Shown piece after piece: positions 44,896 to 54,430 of a stretch of 64,000 nt of DNA (position 1 is the first letter of the stretch; each line of letters starts with the position of its first letter). A program made the translations under genes and the position numbers. The stretch comes from Ophiocordyceps camponoti-saundersi (nom. inval.). Taxonomy: Eukaryota; Ascomycota; Sordariomycetes; Hypocreales; Ophiocordycipitaceae. Where the stretch lies: the NCBI GenBank assembly GCA_003339415.1, contig PDHQ01000101.1, positions 1 through 64,000 on the forward strand, read 5' to 3'. A model generated the notes under the pieces. The model made no database searches. It saw nothing but the letters and a program-made list of their open reading frames with translations, and was not told the DNA's origin.

Positions 44896-46099
44896 TCAAT
44901 GCCCCTCGGCGAATCTGACATAGTTGTTCGTATTCTTCATAGCTTCAGCTGGTGACAGGCTCTTAAGCAAGGGAATGTTGCCGTTTCCGTAAGCGTGATC
45001 GTAGGTCTTTTCGATAAAGCTAAAGTGAAGCACCTCGTGCAGCAGTATGCCAGCATGCGAGTTCCCGGTCGAGTCTCTAGCCTTGTGGGGGAAGAAGTTC
45101 TCGCACAAGACGATGCCGTATGAAGGATAGTTTTCGGCATAAGCAATGAGCGACTTCTTCTCGATGCAACGCCTGGCGCGCTCGGGGCAGTACGTCGTGT
45201 GGAAGCCGTTTCCGCACGATTGGGCCGAGCACTCTCGGGCTACCCGCCGGAAGGTGTCGGCGACCATGAGGCGCGTGCCCATGTCGTCGCTTCCGAACCA
45301 GTCGGCCATGCCGTCTCCCCTGAGAGCGCGCAACTCGCCGCGTCGGGCTATGACGGCGCAGTTGTAGTAGGCAGTCTTTATCGAGTTCAGCTTTGAGCCT
45401 TGGCACGAGTAGTCGAAGGAAGGGGGGTAGTTGACTGACCGGCTATCGTCAGCTTGGTTGCGGCGAGTGAGGATGTTGTTATTGTTGTCCGCATCATCAT
45501 CATCTTCGCCGATGATGTCGTCCGTGATGATCTTTGTCTTGATGATGTTGGACTCGAAAGTAGTGACGTCGATGATTGAGTTTTCTTCTTGTTGTTGCTG
45601 CTCCGGTTGCAGACTCCCCAACTTCAACACGCCCCATACCCTGACTTTATAACTGCCGCTACCGGGGAGTTTACAAGCGGTCGACAGGTCAATCTGACGC
45701 TGGAAAAGATTGCCAGGATCGAGCGTCTTGAAAACCTTTACATCGGGTGGTTCGCCCTTGACGAACGGCCTCGTCATGTTGCACAGAGCCGGCTCCTTTA
45801 TACGCGTTCCTATCCAAATTTCTTAGCATACCTATGTTTTTCAAACCCTTGAACAAAGGGGTCTTGTCTTTACCGTCAGCAGCGAGAACGTCCAGGGGAA
45901 GAACCTCCAATTCAGTAACGTCATGTACGAATTTTCCGGTCTGTTGGATTCTGACGGGACCGGTGCTGTTGTTGGTCACCGTCACTTGAACGAGCGCGTT
46001 CCCTGCCGGTTCGATCTCGACGCGGACGGGGATGAGAACGGGTATCGGCGCTGCCAGCGTCGTCAAGGCGAAGGCAGCAAGGCCGAAAAGGAATTTCAT
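44896..46099 (-). CDS. Deuterolysin-like M35 metalloprotease, secreted (copy 1)
   Basis: Exons 45874-46099 and 44896-45809, joined across a 64-nt intron (GTAAAG...ATAG, GCTAAG branch), give 379 residues. Signal peptide MKFLFGLAAFALTTLAAP. A beta-rich proregion (to about residue 205) is followed by a Gln/Asp/Asn-rich linker and a dibasic site, LTRRNQ. The mature domain has HEVLH (333-337) and TYDHAYG with Asp346, the aspzincin zinc ligands of peptidase family M35. Cysteines such as SCQGSKL, NCAVIARRG and CSAQSCGNGFH are shared with copy 2. It is expected to act outside the cell after Kex2-type cleavage. Without the intron the frame would break. It is divergent from cysteine-rich gene A. Confidence 0.88.
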
Positions 46100-46937
46100 C
46101 TTTAACGAAAGTAGGTTCGGTAAACGAAAGTGGGTGAGTAGGAATGAGAATCCTTCATCGTCATCTCAAGGGGAGCTTCTGTTTCTTATACATGTACGCA
46201 CATGGTGAGTTGGCATGACACATGTGTGTCAAGGGAGGTTTTCACATGCACGAGTAGAAGGATGTTCTCTCTGCAAGGATCACCTGAATTTAAAGCAAAG
46301 AGCAACTTGGTTGTCGATCTAGAGAGTCCAATTTCAAGCCATTCAAGCCGAATTTTTACCTATAAAGGTCTAGTAAGTGGATGCATGGATTTTGACTATT
46401 GCGTCTCCAAAAGGTAGGGTATTGATATCATGGCTTGATGGAAACGACGGCCTAGTCCACAAGTAGGCAGACTCGCGGCAATATGTGTCCGTCCCGAGTA
46501 GATTACAATCTGAAACTCGGTCCGTCGTTGTAGGCCCTCAGCCTTGTTGAGATTCATGGTAATTCCGTCTGTGTGACTCGGACACTCCCGGTAAATCAGG
46601 ACGGAAAGACGGCTGACTTGTGTGTGCATCCGACTTTGCTCTCGGGAAGAATCAAGCCAACCCCTCCCCGTTAAACCTGCCAAGACTGACTCGACGGCTT
46701 TTGTGCGGAGAGAAATGATTCAAACATCTCCCGGTCTGTTTATACGCATATTGTATGTATGGATATGTGTGTGGGTAGGTAGGTAGTAGTTACTATGTAT
46801 GTCTACTGCTGCCTGTCGTGATATCCCCTTGCCTTGCCTCACCTCTCTCAGCTGAGCAAACAGATACAACCATCTTTACCGAATCGCTTCTTCTTTCCAT
46901 CAGTCCCCTACTGCCCATCACCCCTAAAAGAAACAAA
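46100..46937. promoter_or_regulatory. Divergent region between M35 copy 1 and cysteine-rich gene A
   Basis: 838 bp separate the start codons of two oppositely oriented secreted-protein genes. A TAGGTAGGTAGTAG island lies at about 46775-46790. No other element is recognised. Confidence 0.4.
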
Positions 46938-47999
46938 ATGCTCTCGTCCATGATACCAACGACCGTGGCCATGGTGACAATCTCTGTCCCTGCGGCTTCT
47001 GCTCTGTGCCGTTTCCAAGATATGGAATGCGAATGGTCCGGAACATCGCCATTGTGCGGCAAATCAGATTTCGAAGTCGGGGACATGGCCTTGGATGGGA
47101 ATATGCTAAGATGCACGTCAAAGGAGCAATCGATATCAGCACTATGCTCGAGCCCATCCAGCCCGGGAAGCGACTGCTGCAACGACTACGGAAAAGGGTG
47201 TATCTTTGGCTATAAACGGCTGTGGTGCTCCAAGTCTTTTGTACAGAATATCCCTCCTGAACAGGGAGAGATGTGTAACATGCTAACGTTCATATACTGG
47301 GTCGTGGTTTGACAGAAATCAGGGGATAAAGCTCAAGATGTATGCACAGAGCCGCTTCTGGCTGCCGAGCTTGAAGAGATTGAGAAGCTTAGACGTGTAA
47401 GTGGAATTGACTGACTGTAGGAAAGACTTGACTTGTTATGAACCAAAGCTGATTCGGTTGACGACGGCAAAAAAAGAATGTGACGGCAGTAAGTCCATCA
47501 TCATCAGCCCTTGTTGTGGTTGTGGTTGCGGTTGCGGTAACAGGAGCTGACAGCAGGACAAGTTTGCCCCAGGCGTGTCAATCCTCGCCCATCGTCAGTC
47601 TACATTTATCCCGACAACCGGAAAAGGATGCAGTACGTCTCTATATCCCCATCCCATCTCCCTACCTACCTAGAGGGCTTTCCCTTCGCCCGCCATCATT
47701 GACAATCTCGACATAGTCAATGTCCCCGACAGGTACATAAACGACTTGTTCTCCGTTCGGCTACACGGAGAGCTTCAGACCTGTCAGCTGTTCAGGTAAG
47801 AAGGCTCATTCTTCTTCTTCTCCCTTTCTTCTCCCTACTACCGAGCAGAACCCCCTGAACGGGAATACACTGACGATTTACATGCAGCGATCCTAACTGC
47901 AAAGGTGAGAGAGTCGAGATTGGGCCGATGGATGACGTTGTTCCCTTGCTTGAAGTGCATGACTTTGTCGATCGGACCGCCTCTTTGACTTGTAAATAG
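46938..47999 (+). CDS. Six-exon secreted cysteine-rich protein A
   Basis: Exons 46938-47240, 47316-47396, 47477-47488, 47557-47632, 47717-47795 and 47888-47999 give 220 residues; every phase is consistent. Signal peptide: MLSSMIPTTVAMVTISVPAASA. The first exon carries a cysteine module (CRFQDMECEWSGTSPLCG ... CCNDYGKGCIFGYKRLWC). The W-x-G-T/S-x-P-x-C-G and GYKRLWC patterns recur in small secreted fungal proteins. Exon 2 is a helix (LEEIEKLRR). Exon 3 is a 12-nt microexon encoding NVTA, an N-glycosylation sequon. Exons 4-6 carry PGVSILAHR, INVPDRY and SDPNCKG. Exons 2, 3 and 5 have the same lengths (81, 12, 79 nt) as in gene B. It ends 36 bp before the convergent M35 copy 2. Function unknown. 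Confidence 0.8.
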
Positions 48000-48035
48000 A
48001 GGCAGGTCTGCTGCCGAGATATGCCAAGTGAACCG

Positions 48036-49166
48036 TCACCAGGGAGAGCCTCCTTTCACAGCTGGCCTCGAGGCATGGGCAAAATTAACATAGTTCTCCG
48101 TGTTGTCTAGAGCTTGGTTCCTGGACAGCGTCTGACTGTGCTGGAAGCCGTAAGTGTGATCCCGTGTGTATGCGACTTCTTTCATGTGAAGGACCTCGTG
48201 CAGCGTCGTCCCAGTCTGGTCCAAGATACCCGGCGCAGCAGAACGAGCGGGTTTCTTAAAGAATCTATTGCAAAGGATGATATCACCGCCTCGCTGATAA
48301 GCAACCCATCCATTCTTCTCGCAAGATTCTCTGGGATCCTCGCAAAACACCCGATGCCGGCTGTTCCCGCACCATCGAGAGAGGCACTCCTGAGAGGCTC
48401 GTTGGAGAGCATCAGCCACGATCCGCCCCGTGCTCGCTTCCCGAGTGCGGAACCAAACGTCCAGGTTTCCACTACCCTTCAGAGCCTGTAGCTCCCCGTG
48501 CCGGGCCAAGACGGCGCATTCGCGGAACGAGTCTTGAACTGCCTTGAGCTTGTAACCTGTGCACGACGAGTCCCATGATGTTTTTTTGACGGACTTTGAA
48601 GGGGGGTCGATCCTTCTCTTCACCTTGGTATGCTCGTCCACTGTGAGCTCCGCCTCGATGGTGTTGGACGCGAAGGGGATGCTGCCGTCCATGTTATTCC
48701 CGTTGCTCGCCGTCATGAATATGCCGGATACAGTGATTTCGAACTTGCCGCTTTCATCGAGGTTGCAGATGGAGGCGAGGTTGATGTCGTGCTTCTTGCG
48801 TTGCCCGCTATGGATCGTTTCGAACGAGTTCTCATCCATGTCGTTCTCGTCTATAAGCACATGCAACAGATGGCATTTGACCTTGGCTTCTATGTACACC
48901 CTCATATCAGCAAACGAGAATGAAGACGGTGGTTGGTTCTTGGCAATCGCACTTTTGTCTCCATCGATCTTGATGACCTCGAATCCAGCAACGTCCTTTA
49001 GGATGCTGTTGTCTCGGAGGATTCTGATATCGGGGCCGTCATTGATCAGCGTAGCTTCAATGATGGAATCCCTGGCCAGCTTGATATCGACCCTTACGGC
49101 GTTGGAAGGGGTGTCGGCTGCCAGAGTCGTAGAGATGCAAGCAATGAGTGCTACAAGAAACTTCAT
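48036..49166 (-). CDS. Deuterolysin-like M35 metalloprotease, secreted (copy 2)
   Basis: Start at 49166 (MKFLVALIACISTTLAADTP, a signal peptide); an in-frame upstream extension to 49325 would hide it. Exons 48953-49166 and 48036-48889 surround a 63-nt intron (GTGCGA...CATAG). The intron is a multiple of three and easily read through, but it sits where copies 1 and 3 have theirs. Spliced length is 355 residues. The proregion ends near a KVKRRID dibasic site. The catalytic HEVLH is at 302-306 and the third zinc ligand Asp315 is in YTRDHTYG. Cysteine positions match copy 1. Secreted and probably zymogenic. It converges on cysteine-rich gene A with 36 bp between the stops. Confidence 0.88.
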   Translation of the reverse strand: MKFLVALIACISTTLAADTPSNAVRVDIKLARDSIIEATLINDGPDIRILRDNSILKDVAGFEVIKIDGDKSAIAKNQPPSSFSFADMRVYIEAKVKCHLLHVLIDENDMDENSFETIHSGQRKKHDINLASICNLDESGKFEITVSGIFMTASNGNNMDGSIPFASNTIEAELTVDEHTKVKRRIDPPSKSVKKTSWDSSCTGYKLKAVQDSFRECAVLARHGELQALKGSGNLDVWFRTREASTGRIVADALQRASQECLSRWCGNSRHRVFCEDPRESCEKNGWVAYQRGGDIILCNRFFKKPARSAAPGILDQTGTTLHEVLHMKEVAYTRDHTYGFQHSQTLSRNQALDNTENYVNFAHASRPAVKGGSPW

Positions 49167-50303
49167 CTTGAAAACTGATTCATCCCTCTCTTTCCTTCGC
49201 TTCGGGTGTACGATGGAAGCTGTGGCAAAGAAGGGAAGGGCATGTATGCAGGTAGGTAGTCTTGGAGTTGACTCTCTTGAAGAGGGAAACTCAAGAGGGA
49301 ATCTCTCCCTATTGTATACACACAAACACCTGTATATACCTAGGTAAGGTGTAAGTTGGCAGGCAGTCAGGCATCGAGGTTGAACTGGTGCAGGGCATTT
49401 TCATTTCCCCTCATCCAATATACAACCGTACATGACTCGGGCAAAGCGGATCTCTCTCTCTCTCTGTCCACAGACCATGGCTTTATCGAAACGACGACTT
49501 GCCCATTGAGATGCAGGCATCAGGGTTGTTGAGGAACTTGTCAGCTTAAGGTTAGGGTTAACTATGGGCCACACTAAGGAGGACAGCAAGGGACTCGTGG
49601 GTTATTACATAGAAGATGAGAAATCCCCTCTACGAATATATGCAATAACTGAGCCCCGGAGAGAGGCACAACAGCAATTAACATTACCGCCATTGACACA
49701 GGAGGGGGGCTCGCCATGTATCCGTACCTACCCACCTACCTCTATACGGGTGTTGCCTGGCCGTCGTCAATGGCCGTTCAGCCTCGTTTCGGCCTAGTCT
49801 TTCTCGTCGACCCCTTGGCAAGTCAGCCTGGCTCCGGAGCAAGGGGTGGAGCTTGGCTCGGCGGCTGAAGAAGATCTGTCCTCGACTCGGCAGAAAAAGT
49901 GCCTCCTCGCCGGCGGACTGAGTCGGGGAAGATGCTGTAGTGAGTGACTCTACACTTTCACAACCTTGTCGCCTTGTCAGCCTTACCGGCTCTATACAGA
50001 ACCTATTGACGTGTAAAAAGGCTTCCTCTGTCTGGCTGTGTACATACGCATGGACATGACATGGGTTAACCTTGCCACGACACGATTTAACGACTCCCAA
50101 CCCCGTGTGAAAGTGTGCCTCGTCAAACTGAGCGATGGATCGACAACGACTCAACGCATGTTTGGTTGTGAGATATATCATCAAATGTCAAAGCCTTCTT
50201 CTCAGATACCAAGATACGTTCCCTTCTCTCGTCTCAGCTGAGGCCTATCTTTTCATCCCTCGTGTCATCATACCTATAGACACTCCCAGCCAGGACGACT
50301 GCA
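49167..50303. promoter_or_regulatory. Divergent region between M35 copy 2 and cysteine-rich gene B
   Basis: 1.14 kb. It contains TACCTAGGTA near 49335-49346 and CTACCCACCTACC near 49726-49741. The pair of start codons mirrors the arrangement at 46100-46937. No gene is recognised within. Confidence 0.4.
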
Positions 50304-51405
50304 ATGCTTTGGTCAGGCCCGTGCATGGTCGTCATAGCCGCAGCCTCCGTCTCTGCTGCCTCGGCGCCCAAGTGCGAGTTCCGAGGCATGATTTGCAGCT
50401 GGAGGGGATCAGCTCCCTTTTGCGGAGACACGGGTAACGATGAGTCATGGACGGCTCAGTTGAAGAGGCAAAAGTTGATCGTCTCGACCAACAACGTGAC
50501 CATTGCCGAGCTGTGCAAGAGCGAACAGAGTCCGGGAGCGGCTTGCTGCAATATTCTTGTGTCCGGACGGAGATGCTCTACCGGCTACAAGCGGCTTTAC
50601 TGCAGAGAGCCTCGTGTGCGTCTCTTATTACGTCCCCCCCCCTTTGTTTTTTTCCAGGCTTGATTGTGTGCTGATATGACTGAAGCCGGAAAAAAACGTC
50701 GATGCAGCTTCGTGCAGTCACAAGGCGCTGTTTGCTCAGATTGCAGAGATTGAAGAGCTGAGAAAGGTGAGAGTTGTCGAATAGCCCGCAAGATGCTAGA
50801 GAGAGAGAGAGAGGGAGAGGGAGAGGGAGAGAGAGAGAGAGAGAGGCTAACACGACGACGATGATGGGAAGAACGTGACGGCGGTATGTTACCCCTTCTC
50901 TTCTTTAAACCCTCAAGGAGGCAATAGCTAATAGGATAATGTTATCACCATCAAAAGTATCCTCCCGGTGTAACGATTCTAAGAATGGACCATCGGGCAA
51001 ATGTGAAAGAACCAGACTCTCGGAGATGGTTGGACACACCCGACGGAAAGTGCGGTATGTTTCTCCCTATGCCTCTGTATCAGTGCATGTGCTGATTTAC
51101 TCGATCGACGTCCTCTGCCTCTGTAGTCAATATCCCTCAGAAATGGTTGGAAGGAATGAATGCCACTCTACTACATAGTCCGACTCTAGACTGTCAGGTT
51201 GCCAGGTACGAGATGAAGCCCCTCTCTTCCGTCTTGACAACCAACGAAGCGACGGAAACTAACAGGACCTAGTGAATCCGACTGCGAGGGCGTCAAAAGC
51301 CAAGTCAAGGCGGGTAGTGAAAATCTTTTCCTTGACGAAGCTGGTTTCAAGGGTTTGGCCAAGTCTGTGACGTGTATCACGAAGGGGAGAGAAGTGATGG
51401 GATGA
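50304..51405 (+). CDS. Six-exon secreted cysteine-rich protein B (paralogue of A)
   Basis: Exons 50304-50615, 50686-50766, 50872-50883, 50958-51054, 51127-51205 and 51273-51405 give 237 residues with all phases consistent. Signal peptide near MLWSGPCMVVIAAASVSAASA. The cysteine module CEFRGMICSWRGSAPFCG ... CCNILVSGRRCSTGYKRLYC matches protein A. Exon 2 helix IAEIEELRK, microexon NVTA, then PGVTILRMDHR, VNIPQKWLEG and SESDCEGVKS align with A along their length. The intron after exon 2 contains a GA-repeat (50795-50845). It converges on the truncated M35 copy 3, 344 bp away. Function unknown; the paralogy and shared gene structure are directly visible. Confidence 0.8.
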
Positions 51406-51749
51406 GTGTGGTGATATGTGTAGGTAGCTATGCTGCAGGATTCTTGAATGAGGGAAGAAGAGCGCCAGTTTATACCCCTTCTCTTAGCCGGCCGTTGTAT
51501 AGATAGGAGGCTGTTGGGGAAACCATCTCGTGCAGCGTCGTCACCTTGACCTGGCCAGTCTCCTCTACTTTGCCCTGTCGAAGCAGTCTTTATTTGTTCA
51601 CAAGTCTTTAGATAAAGAGGTAGAATTTCTCAATAACAAAGATCCCATCATCATCGCTGTTCCTTGCTACCGGTTGAAGCTGACGACGCCACGGTATCGG
51701 GATGACCTTTTTTGCCTTTCCCTGTTCCCCATTTCGCCTCCCCCCCCCT
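51406..51749 (-). pseudogene. Remnant of an M35 catalytic domain downstream of copy 3
   Basis: On the minus strand at about 51521-51544 the sequence reads VTTLHEMV, matching the TTLHEVLH zinc-binding segment of copy 2. About 30 bp upstream reads GKVEETGQVK in the same frame. The second His and the following third-ligand region are not preserved. It lies about 200 bp beyond the stop of the truncated copy, where an intact gene would have its catalytic domain, so it is the decayed end of that gene. Confidence 0.55.
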
Positions 51750-52300
51750 TCACCTGCGCCTCTTATCTGGGCATGAAGCCGTAGGTTTCTCTGCCTTGGC
51801 GACTTGGGAGAATTGGTAAATCTTCATCCCCGTGTTTCCTTCCCCCTTTAGCAAGAGCTGGCCGGTTGCGTTGACGCTGAATGTTTCCCAATCGATGCCT
51901 TCAGGGATTTTGCAGACAGAGGCGAGTTTGACGACGTGCCTGAATGGTTCCGCGGGACTGATCTCTTGGAAGGCACTATCGTCATATTTTTTCTTGGTGT
52001 CGACCATTGGAACGTATGGTTTACACTCAATCTTGGTTTCTATACGTCCTGTCAGCGATATATGACACTCTGAGCCGTTCAGTTGGCTGTCGCACTGTTA
52101 TCTGTAATGATGAATTCGGCAGAGTCCTCTAGGATGCTGCCAGTTCGGAGGACTCCAAAACGGTCGTTGGCGTACAGCGTAGCTTCGATGTCCTTGGTGT
52201 CTTTGAGCTTGCTTATTTTGACCACCACGCCCTTGTTAGTTTCCGGTTGATCTGCTAGCGACGCAGAGGCAAAGGCAACAAGTGCTAGAAGGAACCTCAT
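51750..52300 (-). CDS. Truncated M35 homologue: signal peptide and proregion only (copy 3)
   Basis: Exons 52096-52300 and 51750-52039 around an intron with the same GTGCGA donor as copy 2 give 164 residues. MRFLLALVAFASASLA is a signal peptide. The proregion aligns with copies 1 and 2 (ILEDSAEFII; KIECKPYV; FRHVVKLASVCKIP). The protein stops directly after CPDKRRR, a basic stretch that corresponds to the pro/mature processing site of the full-length copies. The protease domain is absent and its remnant lies downstream. It may be a dying pseudogene or an expressed free propeptide; the intact exon 1, splice sites and frame favour possible expression. Confidence 0.65.
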
Positions 52301-54430
52301 GATGAAAACTGAAAGCTGAAACTGGCTCGGGGTAGCAGAGAATGAACAGGCTTGATATGAGGCAAATGAAGGTGGATTTTTTCTTTTTCCCGCTTGTGTC
52401 GAGTTGCCATGAGGGCGTCGGTGATGCGAGGTTATATATCACGTTTCCTGATAGACCTAAAGAAGAAGTATGCCTTGGCAGTCTATCGATGTGCTATCTG
52501 ACCACAAGTCATGTCATCCCAACCGCCGCCTCACTTCCCGTCCTGACGTCAAGGCCAACAAAGTTCGCCCATAACATGTTGAGGCTGTACATGGCCGGCG
52601 ATAAAAACGCCTACCAAAAAAAAAGCCCCAGGTAGGAGTTGTTTTGCCTACCGACCCATGTGCGACTGAGGTAAGGACTTGTCAGTCAACCTTGTCCAAG
52701 TTTAGATGAACAAGGACCTGTCAACCTTGTAGTGACGGGACTGAGGAGAAGTGGAGGCATCTCTGTGAGACGCTTCAACAGCCGAAAGGAGAGACACACA
52801 CCTGACTCTACCTACACACCCATCCACCTGCCTACCCACCTACCCGCCCATACCTCCTAGTTTCTGCATTCATCCCTGCATGCACTCATACACGGGCAGA
52901 TTTCTATGACGTTGCAAAAATTCGCCGCTTGCCCTTGACCAAAACCGTCTCTCGTGGCTCCACAGACTTGCAGATCGAGCCGGATCAGCCCCAAGCCCTG
53001 ACTCTTCTACAAAGTCTGCCTGGTCTACTAGTCATGAAGTGAAGAGACAGGAGTTAACTGCCTGGAAAGGATATATTGGACCCATGTTCACAACCCGGTC
53101 GCCGTCCCTTTCATGTCCCGTGCTCGGAGTCATATAATTGACTCGTCACACGGACATGCGGTGATGAGTGCTGACAGACTTTGGAGTGAGGAAAACTGCG
53201 AGGGCATCCAGGCTCGGAAATGACGAGGGGAACAAGATACAGCCTCGGCGAAGAGAGATTTCGTTTCTATGATTTGATTTGTGTATACATGGATACTGTT
53301 GTCCATACCTGCTAGGTAGGTACTGACTGAGTTGGTGGTATATATGGATGAGGTCGCATCGTTGGTGCGAGCACAAGCCTTGCAAGAGGGATAGAAGGAG
53401 GGGGAGGAGTAGAATCGCAGACGCATGATATGGCCAACTTATATAAGAGATGGGCAGGTCTAGCTCTCTATAAGAGATGAGTAGGACTACCTAGAGGTTC
53501 TCAAGGAGGGAATAGACTCGTTACCTCGCCCTATTTTTGTCCTGTTATCCTCACTTCGTACTTGTCAGGCATCTTTCACTCCTGTATTCGCCTGTTGCCG
53601 CGTTTGCCCTGCAGCTGTGAGGGAGCATCTGTTCGCCTCGCCAGCTGTCAGGTCACCAGCTGTCGAGTCACTGAAGCGACATATCACGTGCTCGAGAATA
53701 CGCTGTTTTTCATGTCCATTGCGTGCCTCCTCGTGTGCAGTTTCTTCTTCTTCTTCTTCTCATCATCATCATCACCACCACTCTTCAGGCTGAGTCAAGG
53801 CCGCCAACCCGATGCTGGTTGATCAGACATAATCTGCCATCATCAAAAGATCTTTCTCATGATATCTTCCTTCCTCAGTCTCTGGTTATTCGCTTCTTCA
53901 TCCTCATCACCCCCCCTCGGCTGGATGCCTTTTCTCCTTCCATCCCTCCCCAACCATCTAAATCTCCCATCACGCATTTCATCACCTTGATTCTCTACAA
54001 CGTCGCCTTTCCTTTCCCTTGCTCGACGCCCTGCCCTTTCAAAGATAAAAGTAGGCGGTGTCATGCCCTGAGCCAAGCCCTCGTTTACTGATCTGTTGGG
54101 CAGTCTCTTCAGCCAGAGCAGTCGACCAGTAGCTGCGGGTGCTACGACTGACCATCAGCTCTGCTTGAGGGGGACAACACTGAGTTGCCTTGAGGATCGC
54201 ACAAGGCAGGAGTCGTTCAAAAGGTAAGAGTCTCGAGCCGAGATCCTGATAGCGGTTTGCATGCTGATGTCACAACAAGGGAAGCCATCTCTCTCTTCGC
54301 CAATAATCACAGCAAACAACCACCCCGGCAGAGATTTTGCACCGTAAATTAGCGAGCCGCATTGGGCACCCCTTGCGTACTGGGACGAGAACTCTTTCGC
54401 ATAACCAGACGCTACTCATCTCTATACAGA
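52301..54430. other. Intergenic region, no recognised gene
   Basis: 2.1 kb. It has TACCTAC-type islands at 52809-52850, a TCT/TCA triplet tract at 53744-53780 and CT-rich stretches (53870-54030). ORFs are short and compositionally trivial. I see no RNA gene. Confidence 0.5.

Noticed and set aside
45799..45834. 22-nt intron (GTATGC...ATAG) in M35 copy 1
   Set aside because: It restores frame but is too short for a fungal intron; a 64-nt intron with an upstream GTAAAG donor and the same acceptor fits frame, branch site and the intron position of the other copies.
49167..49325. 53-residue N-terminal extension of M35 copy 2
   Set aside because: The extension precedes a good signal peptide at MKFLVALI that matches copies 1 and 3, so translation most likely starts at 49166.
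49549..49563. Telomere-like GGTTAGGGTTA
   Set aside because: Less than two repeat units, in intergenic DNA; expected by chance.
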